From Paraburkholderia ribeironis (GTDB lineage Bacteria; Pseudomonadota; Gammaproteobacteria; Burkholderiales; Burkholderiaceae): DNA of 64,000 nt. The notes under the pieces are model-generated. The model was not told where the DNA came from, searched no databases, and saw only the letters and a list, made by a program, of their open reading frames with translations. Position numbers and translations under genes: made by a program. Shown here in pieces: positions 27,252 to 35,936 of this stretch (position 1 is its first letter; every line of letters starts with the position of its first letter). The stretch spans positions 1-64,000 of the forward strand of contig NZ_CYGX02000034.1 of assembly GCF_900019265.1 (NCBI RefSeq), written 5' to 3'.

Positions 27252-28642
27252 GCGATACCCATCCAGTCGCGCACGCCTTCCAGCAGTGGTTGTTGCGTCG
27301 AGGCGCTCAGCAACGCGCCGCGCGCATCGGTGATCTGCATCGACTCCAGCCACTCTTCGAATTCCGGCGCGCGGCGCAAGCCCAGTACATCGCGCACATA
27401 CAGCGCGTCGTGGAAAGACGTGCTTTGATAGTTGAGCATCACGTCGTCCGCGCCCGGAATGCCCATGATGAAATTGATGCCCGCCACACCGAGCAGCGTC
27501 AGCAGGTTGTCCATATCGTCCTGATCGGCTTCGGCATGATTCGTATAGCAGATGTCGCAGCCCATCGGCACGCCGAGCAGCTTGCCGCAGAAGTGATCTT
27601 CGAGACCTGCGCGCGTGATCTGCTTGCCGTCGTACAGATACTCCGGACCGATGAAGCCCACCACCGTGTTGACCAGAAACGGCTTGAACTTGCGCGCCAC
27701 CGCATAGGCGCGCGCTTCGCAGGTCTGTTGATCGACACCGAAATGCGCGTCGGCCGACAACGCGCTGCCTTGACCGGTTTCGAAGTACATCAGATTGTCG
27801 CCGACCGTGCCGCGTTTCAGCGACAGTCCCGCTTCGTATGCTTCCTGCAGCAACGCCAGCGAAATGCCGAAGCCCGCGTTCGCTTTCTCGGTGCCCGCGA
27901 TCGATTGAAACACCAGATCGACGGGCGCGCCTTTTTCGATCGCGGCGATCGTGCTGGTGACGTGCGTGAGTACGCACGATTGCGTGGGCACCTGATAGCG
28001 CTGGCGAAACTCGTCGATCATCAGCAGAAGTCTCGTGATCGCGGCGAGATTGTCGCTGGCCGGGTTGATGCCGATCATCGCGTCGCCGCAGCCGTACATC
28101 AGACCATCGAGCATCGACGCGGCGATGCCTTTGACGTCGTCGGTCGGATGATTCGGTTGCAGACGGACCGACATGTGGCCCGGCAACCCGACCGTGTTGC
28201 GAAAGCGCGTAATCACCGGACGCTTGCGTGCCGCCGCGATCAGATCCTGGTTGCGCATCAGCTTGGAAACCGCCGCCAGCATCTCCGGCGTCAGGCCAGC
28301 GGCGACACGCGTGAGCGCGTCGGCATCGGTCGTGCTGCTCAGCAGCCAGTTGCGGAAATCGCCGACCGTCAGATGCGCGATCTCGGCGAATGCCTGCGGC
28401 GAGTGATCGTCGATCACGAGCCGCGTGACCTCGTCGCTCTCGTACGGAATCAGCGCCTCATTGAGGAACGTGCGCAACGGCAGCTGCGCGAGCGCCATCT
28501 TGGCCGCGACGCGCTCTTCCTCGCTTGCCGCCGCGACGCCCGCGAGCTGATCGCCGGAACGTTGCGGACTGGCTTTGGCGAGCAGCGTTTTCAGATCGGC
28601 GAAACGATAGGTGCGGCTGCCGATCGACTCGGTATAGCTCAT
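27248..28642 (-). CDS. eutB: Ethanolamine ammonia-lyase large subunit
   Basis: 464-residue catalytic subunit carrying the substrate pocket of the B12-dependent lyase. Typical stretches are GLPGHMSVRLQPNHPTDD, GCGDAMIGINPASDN, FGISLALLQEAYE, and HFCGKLLGVPMGCDICYTNHAEADQDDMDNLLTLLGVAG. Length and motifs match the family. It follows the permease gene by 43 bp and overlaps eutC by 4 bp, so permease-eutB-eutC form an operon. No reactivase eutA is present in the window. Confidence 0.96.
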   Translation of the reverse strand: MSYTESIGSRTYRFADLKTLLAKASPQRSGDQLAGVAAASEEERVAAKMALAQLPLRTFLNEALIPYESDEVTRLVIDDHSPQAFAEIAHLTVGDFRNWLLSSTTDADALTRVAAGLTPEMLAAVSKLMRNQDLIAAARKRPVITRFRNTVGLPGHMSVRLQPNHPTDDVKGIAASMLDGLMYGCGDAMIGINPASDNLAAITRLLLMIDEFRQRYQVPTQSCVLTHVTSTIAAIEKGAPVDLVFQSIAGTEKANAGFGISLALLQEAYEAGLSLKRGTVGDNLMYFETGQGSALSADAHFGVDQQTCEARAYAVARKFKPFLVNTVVGFIGPEYLYDGKQITRAGLEDHFCGKLLGVPMGCDICYTNHAEADQDDMDNLLTLLGVAGINFIMGIPGADDVMLNYQSTSFHDALYVRDVLGLRRAPEFEEWLESMQITDARGALLSASTQQPLLEGVRDWMGIA

Positions 28643-28685
28643 GTTTACGACTCCATCGCCGCTGCGTGTGCAACGGCTCGCCCGG

Positions 28686-30089
28686 TCATTCTTCGAGCAA
28701 AACGTCCGCAGGCGCCGCGTCGCGTTGATGGCGCGTCAACAGGAAGTAGACGTAGCCCAGCGCGAGAAAGATTGCGAACACGATCGCCACCAGAAGATTG
28801 AAGTAGACCATCGTCGCCAGACAGATCACCGCGGCCACCAGCGCGAACGCCGGAAAAACCGGAAACAGCGGTGCGCGAAATGGGCGCTCCATGTCAGGGG
28901 CCGTGCGGCGCAGCTTGAACAGCGACATCATGCTGATGATATACATCACGATAGCGCCAAATACCGACATCGTCACGATGTTTGCCGTCAGCGTCTGGCC
29001 GCCGAACTGGATCAGCTCGTCGCTGTAGATCGCGGCGATGCCGACCACACCACCCGCGAGAATCGCGCGATGCGGAGTCTTGAAGCGCGGGTGCACCGTC
29101 GAGAGCCACTCCGGCAGATAACCCGCGCGAGCCAGCGCGAAGATCTGCCGCGAATAGCCGAGGATGATGCCGTGAAACGACGCGACGAGGCCGAACAGGC
29201 CGAGCCACACGAGCATATGCATCCAGCCGCTGTGCTCGCCGACGATGAATTTCATCGCTTGCGGCAGCGGATCGTTGATGTTCGACAGCTTGGTCCAGTC
29301 GCCTGCCGCGCCGGCGAACACCATCACGCCGAGCGCCAGCACGACCAAAGTCAGAATGCCGGTGATGTAGGCGATCGGAATCGAGCGCCGCGGATTTTTG
29401 GCTTCCTCGGCCGCCATCGCGACGCCTTCGATCGCAAGGAAAAACCAGATTGCGAACGGAATGGCCGCGAACATGCCATGGAACGAACCCATGCTGAAGC
29501 TGTTTGCACCAGACCAGCCGCCCATCGTGAAGTTCGACCACCGGAAACCAGGCGACACGACACCCATGAAGACGAGCAACTCGAAGATCGCGAGCAGCGT
29601 CACGAGCAGTTCGAAGGCCGCCGCGATCTGCACCCCGACGATATTCAACGCCATGAAGACGAGATACGCACCCATTGCCGCGTGTTTCGGCTCGAGATCC
29701 GGAAACTGCACGTGCAAATAGGCACCGATCGCGAGCGCGATTGCCGGCGGCGCAAACACGAATTCGACGAGCGTGGCCGCGCCGGCCAGATAGCCGCCAG
29801 TTGAGCCGAACGCCTGGCGCGCGTACGCGAAGGGGCCGCCCGCATGCGGAATCGACGTGGTGAGTTCGGTGAAACTGAAAATGAAAGTCGTATACATCGC
29901 GGCAACGAAAATCGCCGTGACGATGAAGCCGAGCGTGCCCGCGCTCGCCCAGCCGTAGCTCCAGCCGAAATATTCGCCGGAAATGACGAGGCCGACCGCG
30001 ATGCCCCATAGCTGCCATGTACCGAGCGTCTGCTTCAGTTCGTGATGCATGACGCTGCCGATGTGCTGACTTTTGGACTCTGATTTCAC
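28686..30089 (-). CDS. Ethanolamine permease (APC family)
   Basis: 467-residue amino acid/polyamine/organocation-type transporter with about 12 hydrophobic segments. The N-terminal HHELKQTLGTWQLWGIAVGL and the GPFAYARQAFG segment match ethanolamine permeases (Eat). I chose the GTG at 30089 because AGGGAG lies 7 nt upstream; an ATG 39 codons earlier and an internal ATG at residue 14 are alternatives. First gene of the permease-eutB-eutC operon; it would import ethanolamine across the inner membrane. Confidence 0.9.
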   Translation of the reverse strand: MKSESKSQHIGSVMHHELKQTLGTWQLWGIAVGLVISGEYFGWSYGWASAGTLGFIVTAIFVAAMYTTFIFSFTELTTSIPHAGGPFAYARQAFGSTGGYLAGAATLVEFVFAPPAIALAIGAYLHVQFPDLEPKHAAMGAYLVFMALNIVGVQIAAAFELLVTLLAIFELLVFMGVVSPGFRWSNFTMGGWSGANSFSMGSFHGMFAAIPFAIWFFLAIEGVAMAAEEAKNPRRSIPIAYITGILTLVVLALGVMVFAGAAGDWTKLSNINDPLPQAMKFIVGEHSGWMHMLVWLGLFGLVASFHGIILGYSRQIFALARAGYLPEWLSTVHPRFKTPHRAILAGGVVGIAAIYSDELIQFGGQTLTANIVTMSVFGAIVMYIISMMSLFKLRRTAPDMERPFRAPLFPVFPAFALVAAVICLATMVYFNLLVAIVFAIFLALGYVYFLLTRHQRDAAPADVLLEE

Positions 30090-30799
30090 CGGACGCTCCC
30101 TGAGGTTGCCGCTTGCGCGACGCCGCAAGGCTTTGCGGTGCGTCGGCGGACAGGCTTCAGCCGATGGTAGGGAGCCATTATTCGAGGTGTTATCGAAATT
30201 CGGCAAAGATGCGGTCGATGAGGTGTTAGCGGGCGCTTAACTGCGCTTGCGGATCTGGTTATGGAGATCTGATAACCGCTGGCTTCAAGGGGGATGGTCT
30301 TGCTGGTTAGCTTGTTTTCTTCTTTGCTTCTTCGACATTCTGCCTGCGCTGTGCTCGCTCGTGCAGAGCGCTTTCCGGATGCCTCTCTGGTTTTTATAGT
30401 CTTTGTATATGTATACGTAGTAATAGTTAACAAGCAACGCGAGCTGCTGTGGATAACCCGCAACTTCGCTTACGGATCAAAAGACTGCGGAATCCATAAC
30501 CCTGCGAATCAATCGCGGACAGCGACGCGCAGCCAGGGAGAACTTTTCTGTGGCCTGGTGCGCCGGCGTCTTTATCAAGGTTTCGCCCACAATCTCTCAG
30601 GTGGCTTTTACAAAAGTTGTCCAGAGGGGTGTGTGGATAAGTTGGGGCTGGTTGAGTCGCGAGCAGATAACCACCAGCAACTTCGAGGCGATGGATCTTC
30701 AACGCGAGTAACGGTCCATCGCCAATCCACTACTTTTGGTCATTGTGATTGACGCCGTGTCGCATCAGGACCTGCTTCCTTTTCATCGCCGTCACGCGT
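30090..30799. other. Long non-coding region with two perfect DnaA boxes
   Basis: About 710 bp between the permease operon start and aroE. It is AT-richer than its neighbours around 30380-30440. Two exact DnaA boxes (TGTGGATAA, reverse of TTATCCACA) occur at 30448-30456 and 30632-30640. Plus-strand open frames here lack ribosome-binding sites and family resemblance, so I do not call a gene. Confidence 0.6.
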
Positions 30800-31633
30800 T
30801 CAATCGAGCGGAACCGTCAGCCGGTCGATCACGGCGCGTGTCTGAGGCCGCACGCCTCGCCACCACGCAAAGGCTTCCGCGGCCTGCTCGACCAGCATGC
30901 CGACGCCATCCGCCAGACCCAGCACGCCCACGTTGCGCGCGAGTTGCAGGAAGGGCGTGAGACGTTTGCCGTAGGCGAGTTCGTAGGCCGCACCCGTCGG
31001 GCTGAAAACGCTCGGCGGAACCGGCGGCAACTCGCCGGTCAGGCTCGCCGATGTGGCGTTGACCACCAGGTCGAAACGCCCCATCGCTTCGAGTTCAGCA
31101 TAGCCGCAAGCGGCGAGCGATGCATCCGCGTTGATTTGCGCAGCTAGCGCCTTCGCTTTCCCGACGTCCCGGTTGACGACGACCAGTTCGGCGGGTCGCG
31201 CTGCGAGAAACGGCAGCAATGCCCCGCGAACCGCTCCGCCTGCTCCGAGTATCAGCACGCGCTTGCCGGCCATCGGCAGGTCGAGGTTGACTTCGATGTC
31301 GCGCACGAGGCCGACGCCATCGAAGTTCTCGGCGACAATGCAGCCGTCCTTGAAACTGAGCGCGTTCGCCGCGCCAGCCAGTGCCGCTTGCTCGCTGCGA
31401 ACGTCCGCCATCGCGAACGCCTTCAGCTTGAACGGCGCGGTGACGTTCATGCCTTTGCCGCCCTCGGCGATGAATGCACGCACCGTGCTGGCAAAAGCGT
31501 CCTGCGGCTCCAGTGGACCTTCGATCGCCGTATAGGACATGTCCTGCTGGGTCTCTTGCGCGAAAAGACCGTGAATCAGCGGGGATTTCGTGTGGCCGAT
31601 CGGATTGCCGATCACCGCATATTGGTCGCTCAT
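30800..31633 (-). CDS. aroE: Shikimate/quinate dehydrogenase (AroE family)
   Basis: 277-residue NADP-dependent oxidoreductase. The substrate-binding N-terminal domain shows AVIGNPIGHTKSPLIH and MNVTAPFKLKA, with the catalytic lysine in PFKLKA; the nucleotide-binding domain shows LILGAGGAVRGALLPFL and VVNATSASLTGELPP. Two adjacent ATGs (31636 and 31633) fit the coupled start; the first overlaps the stop of the CoA-transferase gene (ATGA), the second has better spacing to GAGG. Being the last gene of a LysR-linked acyl-CoA-type operon, it may be a catabolic paralogue and not the housekeeping aroE. Confidence 0.88.
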   Translation of the reverse strand: MSDQYAVIGNPIGHTKSPLIHGLFAQETQQDMSYTAIEGPLEPQDAFASTVRAFIAEGGKGMNVTAPFKLKAFAMADVRSEQAALAGAANALSFKDGCIVAENFDGVGLVRDIEVNLDLPMAGKRVLILGAGGAVRGALLPFLAARPAELVVVNRDVGKAKALAAQINADASLAACGYAELEAMGRFDLVVNATSASLTGELPPVPPSVFSPTGAAYELAYGKRLTPFLQLARNVGVLGLADGVGMLVEQAAEAFAWWRGVRPQTRAVIDRLTVPLD

Positions 31634-32853
31634 CATGGCCTCATCTTCGAATACAGCACGCCGTCGGTTTGCATTGCTTCGATTTCGGCGGCACCGAAGC
31701 CCAGTGACTGTGCGACTTCCACGTTGTGTTGACCGAGATCCGGCGCGACGTCGCGAATCGTCGTGTCGCAACCGGAGAAGCGGAACGGCAGGTTCGGCAA
31801 GCGCAACGTGCCGTAGCGCGGATGCTCCTGCTCGACCACCATGCCGCGAGCGACGATCTGCGGATCGGCGAGCACTTCGTCGATGCGCTGCACTTTCGCG
31901 CAAGGCACGTCGATGCTATCGAGCAGTTCCAGCACCTGCGCCACCGGTCGGCTCCCGACCCACGGCTGCACGACGGACAGAATCTCCACGCGATTCGCGT
32001 TGCGACCGCCGAGCGTATGAAAACGCGCGTCGTTGCCAAAGCCAGCCGGCCCATCGTTCGCTTCGACCAATGCGGCAAATCGCTGCCACGCGTCGTCCAC
32101 CTGCGCCGCAATCACGAGGTCGCCATCGGCGGCACGGAACACGCCATAGAGCGTCGAGGTCGGCATGTCGTGACCGGCCTGCTCGGGCACGATGCCTTGC
32201 ATCGTGTAGCACTGCACCGCGTATTCGTGCATCGACACAAGCGTGTCATACAGCGCCATGTCGATGTGCTGGCCCCGGCCGCTTTTCACGCGACCGAGCA
32301 GCGCGGCGTTGATCGCCGCCACCGCGTGGATGCCCGTGTACATGTCGCCGAGTGAAATGCGCATCAACGGCGGCGGTTCGCCGGGATTGCCGATCATCTG
32401 CATGATCCCGCTCTTCGCCTCGGCGATCAGACCGAAACCGGCGCGATGCGCATCCGGTCCCGTATGGCCGTAGGCCGAAATCGAACAGTAGACGAGCCCG
32501 GGATTGCGCGTGGACAGTTCTTCATAGCCGAGCCCCAGCTTGTTCAGCGCTCCGGGCCGATAGTTCTCGACGAATACATCGGCCGAATCGCACAGCCGCT
32601 GCATGAACGCCTTGCCGCGTGGGTCCCGCATATTGACGCTGACGCCGCGCTTGCCCATGTTGAGTTGCAGGAAGTAGCCGCTTTGCTCGTCGTCGAGCAC
32701 GGTCGCGTGTTGACGTCCGGGGTCACCGCTGCCCGGACGTTCGACCTTGATGACTTCAGCGCCGAGCGCCGCGAGGCAGCGCCCCACGTAGGGACCCGCC
32801 AGGAAGTGGCTGTAGTCGACGACGCGAATACCTTCGAGAGGACGTGCTTGCAT
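31633..32853 (-). CDS. CaiB/BaiF family III CoA-transferase
   Basis: 406-residue formyl-CoA-transferase-like enzyme that moves CoA between carboxylic acids. The family N-terminus reads PLEGIRVVDYSHFLAGPYVGRCLAALGAEVIKVERPGSGD, followed by QLNMGKRGVSVNMRDPRG and VENYRPG; GRGQHIDMALYDT near residues 190-202 is conserved in the group. Start ATG 32853 has GGGAG upstream and overlaps the MaoC stop by four bases. Flanked by a MaoC hydratase and AroE, it suggests activation of an organic acid to its CoA ester. Confidence 0.92.
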   Translation of the reverse strand: MQARPLEGIRVVDYSHFLAGPYVGRCLAALGAEVIKVERPGSGDPGRQHATVLDDEQSGYFLQLNMGKRGVSVNMRDPRGKAFMQRLCDSADVFVENYRPGALNKLGLGYEELSTRNPGLVYCSISAYGHTGPDAHRAGFGLIAEAKSGIMQMIGNPGEPPPLMRISLGDMYTGIHAVAAINAALLGRVKSGRGQHIDMALYDTLVSMHEYAVQCYTMQGIVPEQAGHDMPTSTLYGVFRAADGDLVIAAQVDDAWQRFAALVEANDGPAGFGNDARFHTLGGRNANRVEILSVVQPWVGSRPVAQVLELLDSIDVPCAKVQRIDEVLADPQIVARGMVVEQEHPRYGTLRLPNLPFRFSGCDTTIRDVAPDLGQHNVEVAQSLGFGAAEIEAMQTDGVLYSKMRP

Positions 32854-33311
32854 CAGAACGCTCCCGGCCGGCGCGGCACCATCAGACGATGCTCGCCATG
32901 CTGGACCACCTGGCCATCCTGATTGATCAGTTCGGACGGCAGCACCACGATGCCCCAGCCGGGACGGCTCTTGCTCGCGCGCATCGCGCCGACCCGGAAC
33001 TTGACGTGCAGCACGTCGTTGACCTTGATCGGCAGGTTGAAGTCCCACGTCCAACCGAGCGACATGCCGGGCAGGAAGCGATATTCGCTTTGCGTCTTGA
33101 GTCCATCGGCGATCGACAGTCCGAACAGGCCGTGTGCGACGATCGAACCGAAGTGACTCGCGTTGGCGTATTCCTCGTCCACGTGCACTGGCGTGTGATC
33201 GCCGGTGAGGTCGGCGTAGGCCAGAATGCGTTGCTTCGTTACCGTGTAAGTCGGGCTCACGCATTGGTCGCCTTCGCGGGCGTCGTCCCAGTATTTATCG
33301 ACGATCGTCAT
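32853..33311 (-). CDS. MaoC-family (R)-hydratase
   Basis: 152-residue hot-dog hydratase. The MaoC active-site segment reads YADLTGDHTPVHVDEEYANASHFGSIVAHGLF (about residues 32-63) with the Asp-His pair expected for enoyl-CoA or mesaconyl-CoA-type hydration. Start ATG 33311 has a strong GGAGGT; it begins one base after the VOC gene's stop. Together with the CoA-transferase and VOC protein it points to a short acyl-CoA route whose substrate is not identified. Confidence 0.9.
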   Translation of the reverse strand: MTIVDKYWDDAREGDQCVSPTYTVTKQRILAYADLTGDHTPVHVDEEYANASHFGSIVAHGLFGLSIADGLKTQSEYRFLPGMSLGWTWDFNLPIKVNDVLHVKFRVGAMRASKSRPGWGIVVLPSELINQDGQVVQHGEHRLMVPRRPGAF

Positions 33312-33312
33312 T

Positions 33313-33705
33313 TCACACCTCCGCACGCGGGTTGATATCCAGTGCGCGCGCCACGCACGACGCGGGCTTGGCCTGGATCAGTTCGATGGCGAGGCCATCC
33401 GGCAGACGCAACCAGTTGCGCCCCTGTGGCATTTCGCTGACGTCGTATTGCTGCGCGGCTGCCAGCGCTGCCTCCATGTCTTCGCACATCACGCCGAGGT
33501 GGCCAAGGCGGCCCTCAGGCGCGTCGTGGTTCGGGTTATGGATGAATTGCAAGCCGCCGAGTGTCCAGTACTGCCGCGGTTCGTCGACGGTGCCGTCGAT
33601 CTCGCGCATCGTCATGCCGAACACGTCTTCGAAAAAGCGGATGTGCCAGTGGATGTCTTTCACCCAGAGGGCGACATGTTCCAGATAGGCCTTGCTGCCG
33701 TTCAT
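33313..33705 (-). CDS. VOC (glyoxalase-like) family protein
   Basis: 130-residue vicinal-oxygen-chelate protein with two beta-alpha-beta-beta-beta halves. Probable metal ligands are His10 in LEHVALWVKD, His69 in EGRLGHLGVM, and Glu108 in LAIELIQ. Members include glyoxalase I, extradiol dioxygenases and methylmalonyl-CoA epimerase; next to CoA-ester genes an epimerase or lyase role is possible. Start ATG has GGAGA upstream. It is separated from the upstream panE-like gene by an array of hairpin repeats. Confidence 0.85.
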   Translation of the reverse strand: MNGSKAYLEHVALWVKDIHWHIRFFEDVFGMTMREIDGTVDEPRQYWTLGGLQFIHNPNHDAPEGRLGHLGVMCEDMEAALAAAQQYDVSEMPQGRNWLRLPDGLAIELIQAKPASCVARALDINPRAEV

Positions 33706-33725
33706 GCGGTTGTCTCCGGTGTCGA

Positions 33726-33941
33726 CCAGAGTTAGTGCTTCAGCACTTACTCTGGTCCCATGCTGAGGTCTGACTGGAGTTGGCGCTTCAGCGCTTACTC
33801 CAGGCCCTCAGCGGTCGACCGGAGTTAGCGCTTCAGCACTTACTCTGGTCCCATGCTGAGGTTTGACTGGAGTTGGCGCTTTAGCGCTTACTCCAGGCCC
33901 TCAGCGGTCGACCGGAGTTGGCGCTTTAGCGCTTACCCTGG
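33726..33941. repeat. Array of five 30-nt hairpins with a 93-bp period
   Basis: Five near-palindromic hairpins of the type CYGGAGTTRGCGC-TTYA-GCGCTTACTCYGG lie at 33726-33755, 33774-33803, 33819-33848, 33867-33896 and 33912-33941. Their starts alternate 48 and 45 bp, so hairpins 1/3/5 and 2/4 repeat every 93 bp, and the linkers (for example GGTCCCATGCTGAGG and GGCCCTCAGCGGTCGAC) are also conserved. The last unit overlaps the 3' end of the panE-like gene. Confidence 0.92.
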
Positions 33942-34893
33942 TCCCATGCACGACCCTGTTCTGTCGCCCGTCGGTCATAGCGCGTTCAATGCCTTTGATG
34001 CAGGCCACCAGCGTCGCGTTAACCGGGGTCGGCACGCCGTACCGCTGTCCCCAGCGCACGACTGCGCCGTTGATAAAGTCGATTTCGGTGATGGAGCCTT
34101 TTTCCAGGCTTTGCAGCATCGAGGTCTTGAAGGCGCGGGAGAGTCCTTCTCCGGCCAGCGTCCACGGACATTCAGGATCAGTGGTAGAGAGCATCACGCC
34201 AGCGGCCCGCGCGACCGCCATTGCCTCGGCGACCGCCGCGAGAGCGGTCGTCCTCAGCAGTGGTTCGTCGTAGAGCTGGCCATAGGTCAGGCCAGTGATG
34301 CCGGTCAGCGCGCCGGTCGCGACATTAACCAGCAGCTTGTCCCACATCGTGCCGACGATGTTGTCGCTGACCGTGGTAATCAGCCCGGCAGCGTTGAAGA
34401 CTTCGGCGATCGCCGTGACGCGTGCGGTGATCCGGCCGTCGAGTTCGCCCAGATAGGTAGCTTTGCCGGCGACGCCCGACTCGATGTGCCCCGGCTTGCG
34501 CATCACGCCACCGACGTAGGTCTTGCCGGCCAGCACGCGCTCGCGTCCGACGATGTCGGCGAGCACGTCTTCATGCCCGAGGCCGTTCTGCAACGACAGA
34601 ACCACCGTCTGCGATCCGATGAGTTCGAGGGCGCCTCGCATAGCGGTATCGGTATGAAACGATTTGACCAGCACGACGACCAGATCGACAGCGCCTGCTT
34701 CGGCCGCTCGCGTTGTCGCGCGGACCTTAACGCGGCGCGAGCCATTCGCATCGTCCACCTGCAGACCATCGCGCCGCATCGCCTCCACATGCGCCGGCGA
34801 GCGATTCAGCAACCACACCTCATTGCTGCCTTCGGTCAGCGCCGCGCCGATGGCACAGCCCAGCGCACCCGCACCCAGAATCGCAATCTTCAC
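33901..34893 (-). CDS. Ketopantoate reductase family protein (PanE/ApbA)
   Basis: 330-residue NADPH-dependent reductase. It opens with the Rossmann motif KIAILGAGALGCAIGAAL and has the PanE-type VKSFHTDTAM and SLQNGLGHEDVL segments; the catalytic-Lys region reads DNIVGTMWDKLLVNVATGALTG. I chose GTG 34893 because AAGGAG precedes it. The last ~15 residues (GTRVSAKAPTPVDR) are encoded by the hairpin repeat, so the natural C-terminus has been replaced or extended. In this operon the enzyme may act on another 2-oxo acid, not ketopantoate. Confidence 0.88.
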   Translation of the reverse strand: MKIAILGAGALGCAIGAALTEGSNEVWLLNRSPAHVEAMRRDGLQVDDANGSRRVKVRATTRAAEAGAVDLVVVLVKSFHTDTAMRGALELIGSQTVVLSLQNGLGHEDVLADIVGRERVLAGKTYVGGVMRKPGHIESGVAGKATYLGELDGRITARVTAIAEVFNAAGLITTVSDNIVGTMWDKLLVNVATGALTGITGLTYGQLYDEPLLRTTALAAVAEAMAVARAAGVMLSTTDPECPWTLAGEGLSRAFKTSMLQSLEKGSITEIDFINGAVVRWGQRYGVPTPVNATLVACIKGIERAMTDGRQNRVVHGTRVSAKAPTPVDR

Positions 34894-34957
34894 TTCAGTC
34901 TCCTTGATAGGGAGACCACGATACGATTCGGCGTTCATATCGGCAATACAATGACTA

Positions 34958-34971
34958 CAATGAGCTCATTG
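34958..34971. promoter_or_regulatory. Putative LysR operator palindrome
   Basis: Perfect 14-bp palindrome CAATGAGCTCATTG in the 95-bp gap between the divergent panE-like operon and its LysR gene. Confidence 0.55.
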
Positions 34972-34988
34972 CGTTGGACAATAAAGCC

Positions 34989-35906
34989 ATGGATACGTCA
35001 GAACTGCCCGATCTGAAACTGCTGCAACTGTTCGACTTGCTGTACGACGTGCGCAGCGTCACCCGCGTCGCCGAGCAGCTCGGACAGAGTCAGCCGACCA
35101 TCAGTATCTGGTTAGCGCGATTGCGGGAGCATCTGCAAGATCCGTTATTTGTCCGCACGCCTGGCGGCATGGCGCCGACACCGCAAGCCGATGCGCTGAT
35201 CGGGCCGTGCCGCGAGATTCTCGAATCATTGCGGCGCTTCGCTGCGTGGGAAATCGCCTTCGATCCGGCCACCGCAAAGCGGCGCTTTCGCATCTGCATG
35301 ACCGACGCGAGCCACATTACGCTGCTTCCTCGCATGCTCGCGCATGTGCGCACGCAGGCGCCGGGCATACGCCTGGAAGCCGCGCGAATCGATGGCAATA
35401 CCGAACGCGCGCTCGAATCCGGCGAGGCCGACCTTGCGATCGGCCACATCCCATGGCTTGGGGGTGGCATTTATCAGCAGCAGCTATACATGCAGGATTG
35501 GGTCTGTCTTGCGAATCGCGGTCATCCACGACTGCGCGCAAGGCTCGGGATGAAGCAATACCGCACAGAGGGACATGTCGCGATCACTGCGGGGACGGGT
35601 GAGCAATTGCTGGAGCAGGCGCTGGTGCGCGAGCACATCGAGAGGGACGTGGTGCTGGAGTTGCCGGGTTTCCTCGGCTTGGGGGCAATCATCAAAAGCA
35701 CCGACCTGATTGCCACGCTGCCGCGACACATTGGCGAGACCCTGGCCAAGGTAAACGATCTGGTCGTCCATGCCTGCCCGGTTCCAGTGGAAGGCTTTGC
35801 CGTTCGCCAGCATTGGCACGCGAGATATCACCAGGAAGCGGGAAATCGTTGGTTGCGGGGAGTGGTGGTGCAGTTGTTTCGGAGTTCGGGGGGAGCGGGA
35901 GGGTAG
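34989..35906 (+). CDS. LysR-family transcriptional regulator
   Basis: 305-residue LysR protein: HTH (about residues 8-65, LKLLQLFDLLYDVRSVTRVAEQLGQSQPTISIWLARLRE) and substrate-binding domain (KRRFRICMTDASHITLLPRML onward), of the NodD/PcaQ-like long-N-terminus type. Divergent from the panE-like, VOC, MaoC, CoA-transferase, aroE operon, which is its likely target. Start ATG 34989 is used; an in-frame TTG at 34974 inside the operator region is less likely. Confidence 0.9.
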   Translation: MDTSELPDLKLLQLFDLLYDVRSVTRVAEQLGQSQPTISIWLARLREHLQDPLFVRTPGGMAPTPQADALIGPCREILESLRRFAAWEIAFDPATAKRRFRICMTDASHITLLPRMLAHVRTQAPGIRLEAARIDGNTERALESGEADLAIGHIPWLGGGIYQQQLYMQDWVCLANRGHPRLRARLGMKQYRTEGHVAITAGTGEQLLEQALVREHIERDVVLELPGFLGLGAIIKSTDLIATLPRHIGETLAKVNDLVVHACPVPVEGFAVRQHWHARYHQEAGNRWLRGVVVQLFRSSGGAGG

Positions 35907-35936
35907 ATGTCAGCGACATTTTCACTGCCGTGCGTC

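Noticed and set aside
30294..30752. 152-codon plus-strand open frame before aroE
   Set aside because: No family resemblance, no ribosome-binding site, low-complexity sequence in an AT-rich gap.
33720..33945. CRISPR array
   Set aside because: The repeated units are palindromic hairpins with conserved linkers, not identical repeats with unique spacers, and no cas genes are present.
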